From the NCBI RefSeq assembly GCF_023278565.1, contig NC_064672.1, positions 3,720,001 to 3,784,000 on the forward strand: a stretch of DNA of 64,000 nucleotides. The letters run 5' to 3'. How positions within the stretch are numbered: the first letter of the stretch is position 1; each line of letters opens with the position of its first letter. This document shows, in pieces, positions 43,770 through 56,594 of the stretch. The position numbers were made by a program, and so were the translations under genes. The notes below the pieces were generated by a model. It searched no databases. It was given only the letters and a program-made list of their open reading frames with translations, and was not told the DNA's origin. The stretch is from Colletotrichum lupini. Its lineage: Eukaryota; Ascomycota; Sordariomycetes; Glomerellales; Glomerellaceae.

Positions 43770-46700
43770 ACTTTTTCGTTTTTTTGGTCATCCATGGCTT
43801 GGATGGTTGCTCCGGGAAGGGCACATACTCGGGAAGGGGGCTAACCCCCCTCACTCCCCATGTCGGGAATTGGGTTTCATGGTTGTTTGGATGGGTCCTT
43901 CCCGTCAGCATAAGGAAAGGCGTTTGGATGATGATACGATAGTGACTACTTGATGGTCTGCGTTTGTCTTTTTCCCCTGCGGAAGACGTGAAATGAATGA
44001 CTAGCTAATACAAAGGCGATATCCGTACGGATAGAGGTTCTTCCCTTTTTTGCTTTTTCGGCAGTCATCGTCGTCCATGTCGTGTTCCTTGTAAAATGTC
44101 TAAAATACGGAGTCGGGACAGAAGGGTATGAATAATACGAGGAATAAGCACGCCGTGTTCTCCGCAAAGGGAGCAAGATATCACTGTGAAAAGGCGGAGA
44201 TCTGTCCGTATCGTCGTTTTCGTGTGTGTGTTTTTGATGAGGATGTGTCGCGGTTCATCTCCCATACGTGGAACTCTCTGGAGCACAGGTACGAGGGCGG
44301 CACCCATGGCACCGGTCCTCGCGGACTTTCCGAGCTGATGTTTTTTCTCCTGTGTAGGGTTAGAACGTTGTGTCGATATTTGACTTTGGGTCGAATTGTT
44401 CGCCCTCCCTTCTCTGGACACTAGGTTCTTCCAGAGGGTGCCCATCCAGAACTTAGAAGGAGCCTCTGGGTCCCCGGCCTCGAACGGCATAATGTCGGAC
44501 GTGATGGGTGCATAAGCCCAAACACTCAACCCCCCGGATCCGAGACTCCTCCGTGTAAAGTAAAGCAGCAAATCCGAAGACGAAATGGACCAAAGCGAAG
44601 ACTCGACTACGACACGCACCGACTGGAACGAACAACAAGAGGGCGTCCACGTGTCTCTTGGTTGGGTTTTGGACTTCCATCCTCGTCCTGGAAGTAAGGG
44701 TTTCTTGCGGGACCCTGGTCGAAGTATTCGCACCACCACAACCTCAACTTCTTCTCGATTAAGTTCAAGATTGAAAGATGTGTTGTCCCAAGACATGCCG
44801 TCTTCGTGTCATGTTTCTCTCTCTCGGCAGTCCAACCGAGACGCCATGGTCGTTCTCGGAACACTGTGCCGAGTTCCCAGCAGCACTCTTCGTTCCCGTG
44901 TGCGCGGGGACGGTGGAGGAGGGAAAGCGGAATGGGCGGCAAGGTGCGGCCCGAATCCGGTACACGGTGACCAGAGCCTGGAGGACAATGGTGTATCCGT
45001 CCCATTGCCTGTTGTTTTTAGAGGCTTAGGTGTCATGTTCGGCCACGAAGACGAAGGAAAAAACCATGCTACGCATCCATTGACGCGTTGTGGGACATCA
45101 CCGTTTGCTTGCATGCATGTTGTCGTGATTGCGACATGTTACCCTGTCTTATTTGCAGAACGGCCATACCACAGTTAGACGTAGGCTACCCGCGGGATCT
45201 GTCCGGTGCAAACTAGGCAAGGGGGCGGAAGGATGAACAACCATACCCGGAATTCGACAGGGTAATGCAAAAATTAGAGTTCGAGTCGAACGGGGTAGAT
45301 CTCGGTCGTGGGGTTCTTCTTTGGCTTCGGATGTGTCGTTCCACGGAACCAGTCACCATGCTGTATAGAGCAGGCTCTTGGAACTAGTCCGTTCTGGGTT
45401 TCAACGCGATACGCAAAGGTGGACAGCAGCGATTTGCTTGTTAAAGAAGAATCTCAGTAACTTGAAGATGAGACGAAAGGTACACCAGAGCTCTGGGTTG
45501 GGCAATTCTCAAAGGGCTCCCGGAAGCCAATTGTATGAGTCAAACTTCTAGAAGCTTGGCGATTCGCCGTGAGACGAGCGTCGACGTCACATCTTCAACG
45601 TTCTTCGGACAGAAAGAACGCTTACCGCAGAGAGAGTTCGCCGGACCCGGCTCGCGTTACATCAAGAGCGGACCATGGAGATGGGCCGGGGCCTTAGGTC
45701 ACAGGTGGTGGTGTAAGGAGTAGGAGAGCCAGTGCTGGTCGAGAACACTGTCGGATCGACAACGTTGAGGTGCTCGATCTAACAGTTGCCTGTAGCAGCT
45801 TCCATTCTGACATGATGAGTGCGTAGTCCAGCAAAGTGTCCAGTAGTCACACAAGGCTGGACGGATAGCGGTTCTGCTGAAACGTTGGGACTGCAGTTCG
45901 TTCGCTCAGGCCGCCATCCACAAACTCGTTCGTTTGGAAAGAAGTCAAAAAGCTGGTTCAGGTGGATGCAAAGAGCCCTCAGGAAGGATTAGAGACTTAC
46001 CGGTTGTGCGGCAGTAGCAGTCCGTCGTCGGAATGACCTGAATATGACGCTCGCTGGAGGGCACCATCCACAGGCGTATTTGCGATTAAGGTAGGAAGAG
46101 TTTGCAGATGCGGGTGTCGACTTGTAACGAGGTCAACGTTTCTGCGCTGGGAATCACCTCCTAAACCTTGTTCAGCTAAGGGCACCCGAGGCTCAAAGGA
46201 TGCGCCAAGACAGAGCTGAATGGCCGTGACATCTTGTTTTCAAAACGGAAGAGTATAGCAAGCTTCGAGGCGAGAGCCGGATGAAGTAGTCCCAGGCACG
46301 GTTGAAGACAATCTTGAGCATGTGACGGTAACTGTGCCTAGTTTCGCTGGAAAAGGCGACCCAGTTGTATCCAGAGATCGAAATGCGTGCCCTGAAGAAA
46401 CTGCTTCCAGTGCTCAATGCTGACTGGGCGACTGGGGTAGGGGGTTGCATACATTTCTCCTTAACGTTCGGAAGCACCCTAGTCTTGTTCCATTGGAATG
46501 CAACGACTACATGATAGCTTCGCATTGTTCGCAGGAGCTTCTTAGACGAGTCCTCTCCGTGGTAATAAACGTGACAAGCACACGTCGTCGTCTGGATTTG
46601 GATCAGGGGCAGGGGTTGGAAGGGGAAATTCAGGGCTTTTGCTCGACGCTTTATCCCTCGGTCGAGTATGGCTGGCTGGCTGGGCCCTTGTCGGCCCGGT

Positions 46701-49700
46701 CCATGGTCTCCAGCTCCCCTTTTCACCTGTCGAAAAATCGTTTGCTGTAATATCCAGAGGCGAGGGAAGGCGTGAACAGCGAGCAGTAAATCGGACAATC
46801 TGCGGAGAATTTGGCGTAAAGACGCCGACTTCCTCGGACTGGCACTGGCCAGCTCGAGATTGGAGTTGAGGCGTCAACGAACGATGGGCCATTTGATGTT
46901 GAGTAGTTGCAGATCAAATTGCCCTAGCCTCCCGTGGCAGCAGGCACTACATATGGGAGACAAGAAACTCCCTGGTTGTTTGTTAGTGACTTCCTCGCTT
47001 CTGGTCTCAGCTCTTAACCAGGGTACGGAGTGCAGTAACGAAACGGTTTTCGTGGTTGTTAAGTCCCTCGGATACGGCACAGTGGGCGGCACATGCCTGC
47101 TGAATCTTGATTATCCAATCTTGAATCTGCGCTTTCAATAGCCTCTTCCGATTCACCATGGACGACATGGACCCAACCTGTTGAGTTTTTTCGTTGGTGA
47201 TGAAGGTTGTTGCGGCAGGTAATCAGCATCTCAAGAGCCTCCAGCCAAGAGCAATGCGGTGCTTGTCTAGATCGTATTTTGACCTATGGGTCTCTGTGCG
47301 TTCCTCCTTGACGCGGAGTGATCATTGCGTGTGCACTGCATCGACGGACCCGATTGTCAACTAGGCCTCTAGGCACTGAGCTCACGGCCATTTTGCTAGG
47401 GTGGTCGTTTGGAGGCGAATGGCTTGATCGTGTCTGCCCTAGCCGTCTCGCGCGGATTGTGGATATTATCGCGAAGAAGCGACGCCGTTGAAACAGAAGT
47501 GCACCGTCTGGCCGGTTCGAGTCTTCCGCAATTCCTGGGCTGGTTGTGGTCCTGCGTTAGCTGCCACAAGCACCGCACCACCGCTAGCTCGAACCTTTGG
47601 TTAAGATGACGGCCTGCTTTGAGCGGTGGGAAGGCAAGGTTCATTGGGTGAGTGGCAGAGGCCATCATCACGCCACGGTAAGACACAGGAAGCAAAAGGG
47701 CTTGCGCAAAAGCCGCTCTGAAGCACTTGCGTGCTCAATTTGATGAGGACAAGCTCTCCACATGCCACACACTGGACCGTTCGCAGTACCACAGAGCACG
47801 GGCCCGAAGCGAAGACAGCCAGGCACAGTTTCTTGGCCAGTCGGCTTCCAGGATAGTCGACGAAGCCCACGGTTGATCGAGATTTAACACTACTCCTGGG
47901 AAAGCAACGCAGCTCCCGACTGGCTTGTCAGTTGTAAAAGCATCTGCTCGTGCCCGGGGGGACTAGGCCCTGGGACGGGGAGCTTGGGGACCTTTGGCTC
48001 GGTAAGAGTCCCGCCAGTTTCGCTTGTCGTCTCCCTGCCGTCGAACGGACACAGACGTGACATGTAGTCAACGAACCGGATGCTTTAGTTGAGCAACGGA
48101 TAGGCTAAGCTGGAGCTGTTGAAGCAGAAAGAAAGCACAGAGCATCTCGGTAGCAGCATGATCCAGCCTGCACGGCTTGCAGGGTCCTGGCGTGCCCTTA
48201 GTGTTTGGTTCTGTGTTGTGGTGGTGGTGGTGATGATGGTTAAAGGGTGGTAGTTGTGGTAAGGACTGGGAAGAAAATGATGCCTCTCGTTTGGGTCGAT
48301 CGAAACTTGATACTGACCCTCTAGCTGCAGCCGGCTAGAAGCTATCGAGGCTGGGGGTCTGCCTTGTAGGTTTGGGTATCGCATCTCATTCTCAGCAGGA
48401 GATGGGTTTGGTTTGCTGGGATAGTGTCTTCCCCACCCACACCCCTCCTGGTCGCGGCCGCATCTAGGCATCGAGGAGACGGGGTTGGCTGAAAGGCTAT
48501 GATTGTCGCAGATGGCAATCTCGTAGCTTCCTGGACCGGGCGATTGGAGAAGAGATCTTGAGCTGCACGACTGAGACAGCGTGTCAGAGAAACGAGGAGT
48601 TGGGGATCTAATGACGGGAAAAGAAAGCAAAAAACGGACTTTAGGGTGGAGAGGACGGTCTCAGGGGGTACGGGAAAAGGTGGACAAATACATGATGTGC
48701 ATATCATGGTGTATCCGAAGGCGACATGCTAGGAAATTGACAGAAACGTTGAATCGGTTATGCCTACGTCCAGGCTGATACTGGAGGAGGCGGTTGAAAT
48801 TAAAAGAGCTCGGTCCAGAAAACGACTAGGTAGAGGGAGGGCGGTGGATGAAATTGAGATGCGTTTGTTCAAGATGTGGAGGAGTGAAAGGGTCGCTCAA
48901 GCTTCAGCTCCAGGCCCTGTAAATGGCATTCAATCGAGTTAGAAAGAACGGCGAAGAAACGAAGCTGGAAAGAAAAAGGGCCGGAGATGGAATGCGCAAA
49001 TAATCGAGGCCACATGCAACGAAGAGTCGAGCCCCGTGGTGTCTGACTGTCTGTTTAACGAATGGAAAAGAACACGAGGCAAGGAAAAGCAAGGCCAGTC
49101 AGAAGGTGCCCTGTGCTGACCCTTCCCAATATCATCTTACCCCTAGGTATCAAGTTGGCAGGTACGCATCTCCATCTACCTTACCTCACCTTCTTTTGCT
49201 TGCTGCCGTGGGTACTTGACTGAAGCACTAAGATACCTACCTGCCTAGGTAGAGTCTGTCTTGACTGGTACGGGAGATGCAAATACTTTTCCCTTCCTTA
49301 CATCCAATGGTAGCTGCCAAAGGCACGATTCTACTTACTTGGCTGGCAAAAAAATCCAAAACTTACAAATCAGTGAGAATTGCTATAACGAAATACATTG
49401 TCTGGTGGGCGCCTCTTGGTGTAATGTTTCCGACGCAGGCTGGTGTCTTGGCAACTGTAAGTCGAGAGTTGCGTATTGAGCTCCAAAGCACGGGAGAAGC
49501 AGACGTGCAGCTAGGTAGGCAGATAGGTACGCCAGGACCATCCACTTGATGCCATGACGCCGGCTCCGACCAGCGGCTGGGTGAAAGACGTGTTGCTAAA
49601 ACACAGTCGAGTCGACGGTCCAACATCCGGCGGTCTTAGGGTTCCTTACGGGCGGGCGCTCCAGAGACCGAGCCGTGTTTTTTGTACGCCCAAGGTAGTG

Positions 49701-52700
49701 CACCTTTAGCTCGCTCATCATGGCTCAAACCGTCAATCGAACCTCATGTCCAAAGCAACTGCAACCTCATGTAGTGGTTGACCTGCAGTCATGCGGCTGT
49801 CAATGCAGAGAGTGCTGCCCAGACCCCGGAGATATGGAGTCGAATATGAGAAGCCTTGTGGAGCTCCCTATTTGTATGCATAGGTACTCGATGGGACACC
49901 TAGCAGGGCAGGAAACGGCAGCCAAGGACAGATAGGCGCGGACTAGACTGGACGCAGGGTACTTGATCGGACGTCACTCGTTGCCCTTTCTCTCTGCCAT
50001 ATCTCTGGCTGGCGTCGAAGTTTGTACGACACAGTTGCGGACTCTCATTCTCATCAGTGGTAAGAGACATGGCCTATCTGGTGTCATGTACCTCTTTGAT
50101 GCTCAGGGCATCGTGCGGCTGAAGCTCTTTGTGCTCCTCTAGACTGGTGGGCATCAGCAAATGACTGTGACTAAGAGCGTCAAGAGCTTCGCCGATCGAA
50201 CGTCTGGGCTATTGTCTGGAGGATGGGGAAATGGCAATTCCCTCCCTGCCTGCCAGTGTACTTCATCATCATGTTTGACGTTTCGTGAATTTGAATTGTA
50301 TGATAGCAAAGACCCGGCAAAGAAGAAGCAAACTTGGCCCATTTTGGAAAGAGTCTCGTCAGGGGTTCAGACATCAGGACTTGCATTTCATCTCATCTTG
50401 ACGGGGCTTCGACGCCTCTTCGATTCAGATTCATGGCGTAGGTAGGTACTGTAGCTGCAGAGATACCTCTTTTTATCTTACGACCTTACCTTACGTAGAC
50501 AGACGAGCCAAAATCTGACTCTGAGCGGTACGGGATCCCGGCGGGCGCTATCCATTTCGACGTGCGTAGACTGACCAGAGCAAGAATACAATACTGGTGT
50601 ATTCGCCCATACTGAGAGGCACGGGATGATACATGCAGGAGAAGAAGCCTCTGAGACTTTGAGTAACTGGCTGGCAGCTCATCCATCGGCCTTAACCTTG
50701 TTCCTTTGACCCTGTTCCGGAGAATGCCACCAGGGACCCCAGCATCTGCTCCCACATCTAATTCCCTACCTGTGGGAGGGGGTGCGCTTTGAGATCCCAG
50801 CGAGGAGAAGACGACCGTCGACCCCCCCTCCAGCCAGATCCACCCACCCATTGGATTGAATGTGACCTTTTCCTGCTTTCCCACCTGTCCATTCCCATTT
50901 TCAGCTGGCGGGGACCGGACACCCCCTTCCCCCTTCTCTCCTGAGCTTCCACGGTATCTTCCATTCCACATCGTCTGTCCTGCCGTGCCACCTGCCCTGT
51001 TGTGTGCAGCAGCATGTGTATGCGTGTGTGAGTGAGATGAGAGAGAGATAGGCAAAGATAGCGCGCGTGTATACCTTTGTACAAATACGTCCCATGTATT
51101 TGTGCGTGAGTGAGAGACCTGGAGTGAGATATCTCATATCTGAGTGAGGTACCTATGTAAGATACCTGGGTACCTAAGGTACTATACGTACCGGAATGTG
51201 TGATTGCCCGAGGTGAAGGTGGGAAAGAAGAATTCAGTGACCGAGCAGGAGCTCTCCCGTCCTCTCCTTGGTGCTCCGTACCTAGGTACTTCGTACCCCT
51301 AAAATTCGCTGCTGCTGCTGCTGCAAGGCAAAGCGACTTGGGCCCGCCCCATGCATGGCCGTCCATCTCACACGCCCGCGGATGCCCTCCCACCCCCTCC
51401 TTCAGCCCAATCAGCAAGCTTCCATCAATAACGACACTTTCCCCGACCTGAACATTCTGAACATCCTCACTTGGTGCTGCTGGTGGGACGGGCGCCACAC
51501 CTCCCTCCTTCTCTCTCCCACTTTCGGCCATTTGACATTGGATACCTGAGATCCCTTTTTTCGATTTCTATTACTTTCGCCTTCTCCTTTTTTCTCTCTC
51601 TCTCTCATTACGGATACTATTACCGTGCTTGGGCTCAATAGAGACTCGTCGCTTACACTCCTCCTCCTTCTCCCACACATGCTTCTTCGGCTATCTACCG
51701 TCCTTGCTCCCTCTCTTGCTCCTTGATCCAAACACGACAAAAGGTACCTTGAAGCATTGGGTTTACCAACCGACTGACACATCGACGCCGCAATTAGAAC
51801 GGGGCCACTCAGAAGCTGACTGCTGAATCACAGTCTAGAGTACACGCTACCTTACACCATCCCGCAATTCTTGTGGCACTTGCTCTCCTTAATCAGGCCT
51901 TCTTTCTTCCTGTGTCCTCGCAGATCCAACCGACTATCGATCTAGTCGAGCCACTTTAAACCTTCGCCAGCAGCAGCACCACCACCCACCCCCAGTCCCT
52001 CGTCCTTGTCCCTCATTCGTCGTCATATTTCCGGCGGCCCTGGCCTTCGGAAACCCTTCTCCTTCTCTTCGAACTCTAGAACTTCGACACTTCCACTTCC
52101 GCATCCCTAGGTATTTCGCTGAGAGTTCCGCCACCCATCTGGACGAGAAGAACACCCCGAACCTTTTTCTTCAACTCTGCCAATCTGGACGCATTCCAGC
52201 AGATCCATCCCTCTACCTAGCAATCCCCCGACGTTGGAAGCCTGTCGGCAGCTGGAACAGAGGCCTGCTGCTAGCAGAACCGAACCACGGCTGGACGCTT
52301 CAATCCCCAAACCGCTCACCCACTCGCGCTCGCCTGCTTCAACCAACATTGCTGTCGTTTCTCGCCAATCCTAGCCGAAGGAAGCCTTCTCGCGAAGCTG
52401 CCAAAGGGCTCAAAGGCACCACTCGACACTAGAATCGATCCCAGATAGCCACCCCAACCCCATACCTCCTGCGATAGACCTATCCCATTGTCTTCCTCTG
52501 CGCGCATCGCTGCAGAACCCGCCCGCATCGCCTATACCGTTCTGCGAAGCCATGAGGTGAGACAAGCCCCTCAACCATTTCCTCAAACCCACCGCGACCG
52601 CCTCGATACCGCTCCAACTCTTTCTCCTGTCTTCCCTGCCATTCCCAAAACCGCGTTCTCCTCGCAATTCATTGCGCCCTTGTCTCTAGAGCTAACCGGA

Positions 52701-52721
52701 TTCTTGCGTCTTACAGAGGGG
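43770..52721. other. Gene-poor 9-kb spacer and long leader of the Sfl1-like gene
   Basis: Almost 9 kb without a convincing coding gene; one doubtful frame (44065-44796) is listed separately. Long minus frames at 46193-46798, 48085-48630 and 50758-51531 lack start/splice logic, domains or signal peptides, and the last translates a TGAG/GAGA-rich simple sequence. Motifs: GTACCTAGGTAC palindrome at 51278-51289, (GCT)n at 51309-51324, many CTACCT/AGGTAG words near 49140-49255 and 51150-51190. From about 51540 to 52721 the plus strand is C/T-rich, consistent with a 5' leader; CTTACAG ending at 52716 could be the acceptor of a 5' UTR intron. Confidence 0.5.
44065..44796 (-). CDS. Doubtful open reading frame, 243 codons
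   Basis: Uninterrupted minus frame convergent with the Ctf4-type gene. The centre reads somewhat like a real protein (LLYFTRRSLGSGGLSVWAYAPITSD, MPFEAGDPEAPSKFWMGTLWKN) with a proper ATG before it, but the rest is low-information and no family is recognised. It may be a small gene (start near MPFEAGDP or earlier), a relic, or chance. Listed so that it can be tested. Confidence 0.2.
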   Translation of the reverse strand: MSWDNTSFNLELNREEVEVVVVRILRPGSRKKPLLPGRGWKSKTQPRDTWTPSCCSFQSVRVVVESSLWSISSSDLLLYFTRRSLGSGGLSVWAYAPITSDIMPFEAGDPEAPSKFWMGTLWKNLVSREGRANNSTQSQISTQRSNPTQEKKHQLGKSARTGAMGAALVPVLQRVPRMGDEPRHILIKNTHTKTTIRTDLRLFTVISCSLCGEHGVLIPRIIHTLLSRLRILDILQGTRHGRR

Positions 52722-54698
52722 ATGGCCACAGTGACTGAGAGTCCGCAGAGAGCTCCTCTGCCTGCTAACGGTCATGCCGATCTGATTCCGAATCGCATTG
52801 TACCTATCCCAACCCCGACCCCGACCATCCAAATGTCTGCTCCATCTCCCGGCGAGCCTATGGAGATCACTTCCTCCAACAACGCCAGCACGACCTCTCC
52901 TTCGAGCAAGCACAACGATACGGATGCCAACGGCGCATCCAAGCACACCTCGCCTACAGATCAATCTGCGAACAACTCGATCGCCATGCCCGCCGCGCCC
53001 GCAGCTGCGGCCGCGGCTGTGCACCAGCCAAAGATTGTGCAGACAGCTTTCATACATAAGCTGTACAGGTGAGCAGGAGTCTAGAACAATGTTCAGTAGC
53101 AGTATAGCTAACACCGTTCAGCATGCTGGAGGACCCAAGCATACAGCATCTGATATCATGGTCAGCGAGTGCTGAAAGCTTCGTTATGTCACCGTCCGCG
53201 GACTTTTCCAAGGTTCTAGCGTAGGTGAACACGCTTTCGAATATGTCTTTCACCTACTCACTATCGACTAGACAATATTTCAAACACACCAACATATCAT
53301 CTTTCGTCAGACAATTGAACATGTACGGGTTTCATAAAGGTTCGATAGCATCTCCTTTGACCACAAAATGTCCAATGCTAATTGAGGCAACAGTGAGCGA
53401 CGTTTTCCACACGACAAATCCCGAGACCGCTTTGTGGGAATTCAAACATGGAAACGGCAATTTCAAGCGAGGCGACCTGGTTGGACTCCGTGAAATCAAA
53501 CGGCGAGCTTCACGTCATGCTCTTGTTCACCGGGAGTATCCCAACTCAAAGCCCAGCCCTTCGCAGCCCGGAACGCCTTCGGAACCGATGCCTCCCCCGA
53601 GCGATGGCTCCGAAATGCGTATGCCTGGGCTCGAGCATACGCTGTACGACCTGAGCATGCGACTGCAGAGAAGTGAAGAGAATGCCCACTACATGCATAT
53701 TAAGCAGCAAGCGGTGATGGAAACAATGTCACGGCTCCTCCAATTCAACCAAGAGTTGTCTAGGACGGTGCTCAGTCTCGTCCCTAGTCCCGACAACCCA
53801 GTGCACCGGGATGGTGAGTTGCATCTTTTGCGGTCCACGTAGCTGGTAGCTAACACTGCACGAATCAGTTCTCAATTTGCAATCGGAAATGGCAAGACAG
53901 GCCGAGATGCTTCGAACTATTGATGATCCCCAGGAATCGCCATTCTCAAGCAGCCGAGCATACTTCACCAACGTGGAGAATGCACCGGTTTCGCCGCGGC
54001 AGTTACCCCAGGATGACCCAAGACGAAACGCGAATCTTGCTGTTCCCCAGCCCAGAGGGCAGAATTTCTACCGGCCTCCTGTGCCTTCGAATCTCTCGAT
54101 CAGCACGCGAAGACCCTATGGCTCGATTGGTGGTGGTTCGGTTGGCGGTGGTTCAGTGCCACAGGCCTCATCTCCCTTGCGGGGGGCGCCGCCTCCGCCT
54201 CCTCCGGGGCCGCATCCCTTGGCTCAGGTGGAGCCGCCTCCTGGAAGTCTAGCAAGACGTCACACATCGGCTGATATACGGGCACACGGGTGGCAGCCCA
54301 GTGCCCCGCCGCCGTTTGCTTCAGGGCCTCCATCAGGACCGCCTTCCGGACCTTGGCCATCTTCGCCCAGCCGACTCGCGCCGGATGACCAGCGCCTAAG
54401 GGAGTCGCTGTCCACCTACTCACTGCAAAACGCGACCCAAGTACGGCCTCTATCGCGACCGACCACACCTCCTGGCGCACCCTTCTCGAATGGTGGTGGT
54501 GGGGATACCTTTGGCAACTGGTCGTGGAACTCGGCCAACCGGGACAACAAGAATTTAGCCATCAGAGATCATTCAGGACCACCCACGCGTCGCGGAAGTA
54601 TGGCGCATATCCTCAACCCGACTGACACGGCTGAACGAGACGACGAGGATGAGGATCCCCGAGGCGACGATGATCGGAAGCGCAAGCGTATGCAGTGA
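52722..54698 (+). CDS. HSF-type DNA-binding regulator, Sfl1-like
   Basis: Five exons: 52722-53068, 53122-53220, 53272-53339, 53394-53813, 53869-54698; 587 aa, all introns 50-55 nt GT..AG. The HSF domain (about 103-205) is split over four exons: FIHKLYSMLEDPSIQHLISWSASAESF, then [29 protein letters not shown], then SDVFHTTNPETALWEFKHGNGNFKRGDLVGLREIKRR. The recognition helix [14 protein letters not shown] is intact, and HKVSDVFH after it is the Sfl1 form rather than classical Hsf1. A short coiled coil (LYDLSMRLQRSEENAHYMHIKQQAVMETMSRLLQFNQEL) follows, then a Pro/Gly/Ser-rich tail and an acidic-basic end (DDEDEDPRGDDDRKRKRMQ, NLS-like). In yeasts Sfl1 represses or activates flocculation, filamentation and stress genes downstream of PKA; in moulds it affects conidiation, stress and virulence. 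Open frame extends upstream of 52722 without an ATG, so this is the first usable start. Confidence 0.93.
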
Positions 54699-55676
54699 GC
54701 AAAGCAATTGCCTCCTTCAGGGTCGTCCGTTGGATCCTTATGCATGGCACACTCCTCGTACGCGTGCCCGTACATTTCTATATCAGATAGACACATCTAT
54801 CCGATGATTTCCTGGAAATATTCCTTTCCTTGTATAGAAGAAAGGGGGATCATACTCGGATCAGTACACGATCTGCACAGATGCATATCTACAACCAAAA
54901 ATTCCAGGATCAAGACCCGAAACACACACGAAGCCAACGGTCACTACATAATACGATTCACCGACGGTCAATCTCGACTTACAACCGGATTTCTCAATCG
55001 TCAAAAAGTTCAACATTGATATCAACCATGTGTTATTTACTGCATCACGGCCGAACTGCGTGAAGCAACAACATACTATAAACTAGCAACTCTAGTAATT
55101 CAGCGTCACAATGGCGTCTCATCGAACAGAACAAGTGCGGATCCCACATCTCATTTCACATTATTCACTCTCGGATGGAGGCTGTGTGTTTGCGGTCGGA
55201 GCTCAGGAGACGGGATACCCAAGGGACGTCAGGCGGCAAGGTTTGTCAAGATTTGTCCAAAGCTGTCCATATCGGGGTGTAATTTGCGACATCTGCATTT
55301 GGGATGCGAGAGGAAATGGATAATCATTCAAAAAATAACATGTTCACATCTGAATATTGAGGTATTTGGTCAGGAATAGCAGCAGTGTGTGGCTTGTAAA
55401 TGGCCTGATGGCACATGCTCAACAAGTCTTGGCTAGATCTAATGCGAAGATGCAATGACCAATATTGTGACAGCCAGCCAATCCGCGGCAGTTGTGTGAT
55501 TCGACAGTTTCCGAGACTTGTCGCTGATGCCTACCGCACATGCAGTTCCCAGAGGGTCTCAAGGGATGAGGGCGGCGGTCTTGGCGAGATGATGTCCCGG
55601 CATCTCGGGCCAAGGGAGTCGCAGTGTGTCGCTGATCCGCAGTCTGCACTCGTCATGTGCGGAACTATGATTTCCC
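54699..55676. other. Convergent 3' flanks, no gene
   Basis: About 1 kb between two convergent stop codons (Sfl1-like gene and the 55677-56594 gene). No coding or repeat structure noted. Confidence 0.55.
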
Positions 55677-56594
55677 CTAGGCCACTGATATCTTTTGAGC
55701 GGCTCCGACGCTACCTTCTCCTACAGCGGCCGCGGCCGCTGCCATCTTGTTTTTCTTGTTCTCCTTGTTCCGCTTCTTCTTATTCCTTTTCCGCTCCTTG
55801 GTGGCTTCGTCTGTCTCGGGTCGCTTATCGGCCTCATCCCCCTCGGCGGGGTCCATCGCAGCTATTTCCGTCTGGATCGGACTAGCGATCGGAGCATCCT
55901 CTTTGCTGTCTCGGCCATTGTCGTGTATTTGATCTTCCGTGTCGTCCAATCCGCCCTCGCGCATCTCGACATCGCCCCGTTCCCGTGCCGCCGGGTGTAC
56001 GAGCGCCTCGGGTCCGGCAGACTCACCCTCCTCCTGATGGGCTTTGGTCTTCTTCTTCTTGCTCTTGCCCCAGCTGCCTCTCCCTTCCTCCTCGTCGCTC
56101 TCGTCGTCTTGTAGCCTGCGCTTCTTGAGCGCCGCGGCGGCGAGGACTTTCGGGTCGTCTACGGCGCGACCTCCTCCGCGTTTGTTGCCGAGGAGGCGGC
56201 GGCTTAGGTCCCGCGTTGCAGCGGAGGTGGTCTGGTCCGCTTTGGAGGTCGCGAAGCCGAGGCCCGTGTTTGGGTTTTCGAAGCGGAGGTCCGCGTCGTC
56301 GGCGGGAGCTCGGGGGCGGCTGGTTGTTGAGGTGGTTGTGGTTGTGGTCTCGGTTGAGGGGGTGGGTTTCGACATTGATGAAAAGGTGCCTGGCGTAGCG
56401 GCGTTGCTGGAGGTTGTTGCTTGTGTGGAGGAGGAAGATGATCGTGCTAGGGAGGGGTATTTTGCGCGCATCGAGGTGAGGAAGGTTGCTTGTTTTGCGG
56501 AGGCGAGGGAGATGCGGTTGTAGAGGGCGTTGAAGTCTGCCGAGGCGGGGAGTTTGGGGGCTGCCGTAGAGGCGGACGGCGATGCTGGCGCCAT
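55677..56594 (-). CDS. Lys/Glu-rich nuclear-type protein of unknown function, 305 aa
   Basis: Intronless frame from ATG 56594 to TAG 55677. The N-terminal part ADFNALYNRISLASAKQATFLTSMRAKYPSLA is helical and likely the conserved core; next a Ser/Thr run (SSSSSTQATTSSN, TETTTTTTSTTSR), then DLRFENPNTGLGFATSK and DLSRRLLGNKRGGGRAV, KKRRLQDDESDEEEGRGSWGKSKKKKTK (bipartite NLS and acidic patch), and a C-terminal KERKRNKKKRNKENKKNK. The plan resembles small fungal proteins labelled DUF3245, which I recall begin with a similar short helix and end in a Lys-rich tail, but I cannot verify this. Nuclear or nucleolar location is inferred from charge. Start chosen as first ATG. Confidence 0.75.
   Translation of the reverse strand: MAPASPSASTAAPKLPASADFNALYNRISLASAKQATFLTSMRAKYPSLARSSSSSTQATTSSNAATPGTFSSMSKPTPSTETTTTTTSTTSRPRAPADDADLRFENPNTGLGFATSKADQTTSAATRDLSRRLLGNKRGGGRAVDDPKVLAAAALKKRRLQDDESDEEEGRGSWGKSKKKKTKAHQEEGESAGPEALVHPAARERGDVEMREGGLDDTEDQIHDNGRDSKEDAPIASPIQTEIAAMDPAEGDEADKRPETDEATKERKRNKKKRNKENKKNKMAAAAAAVGEGSVGAAQKISVA

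Noticed and set aside
46193..46798. 201-codon minus frame with a protein-like stretch (SISGYNWVAFSSETRHSYRHML)
   Set aside because: No recognisable family, start context or introns; could be a relic but not supportable.
50758..51531. 257-codon minus frame in the Sfl1-like upstream region
   Set aside because: Composition follows GAGA/TGAG simple sequence, no domain, no splice logic, and it overlaps the C/T-rich leader and promoter zone.
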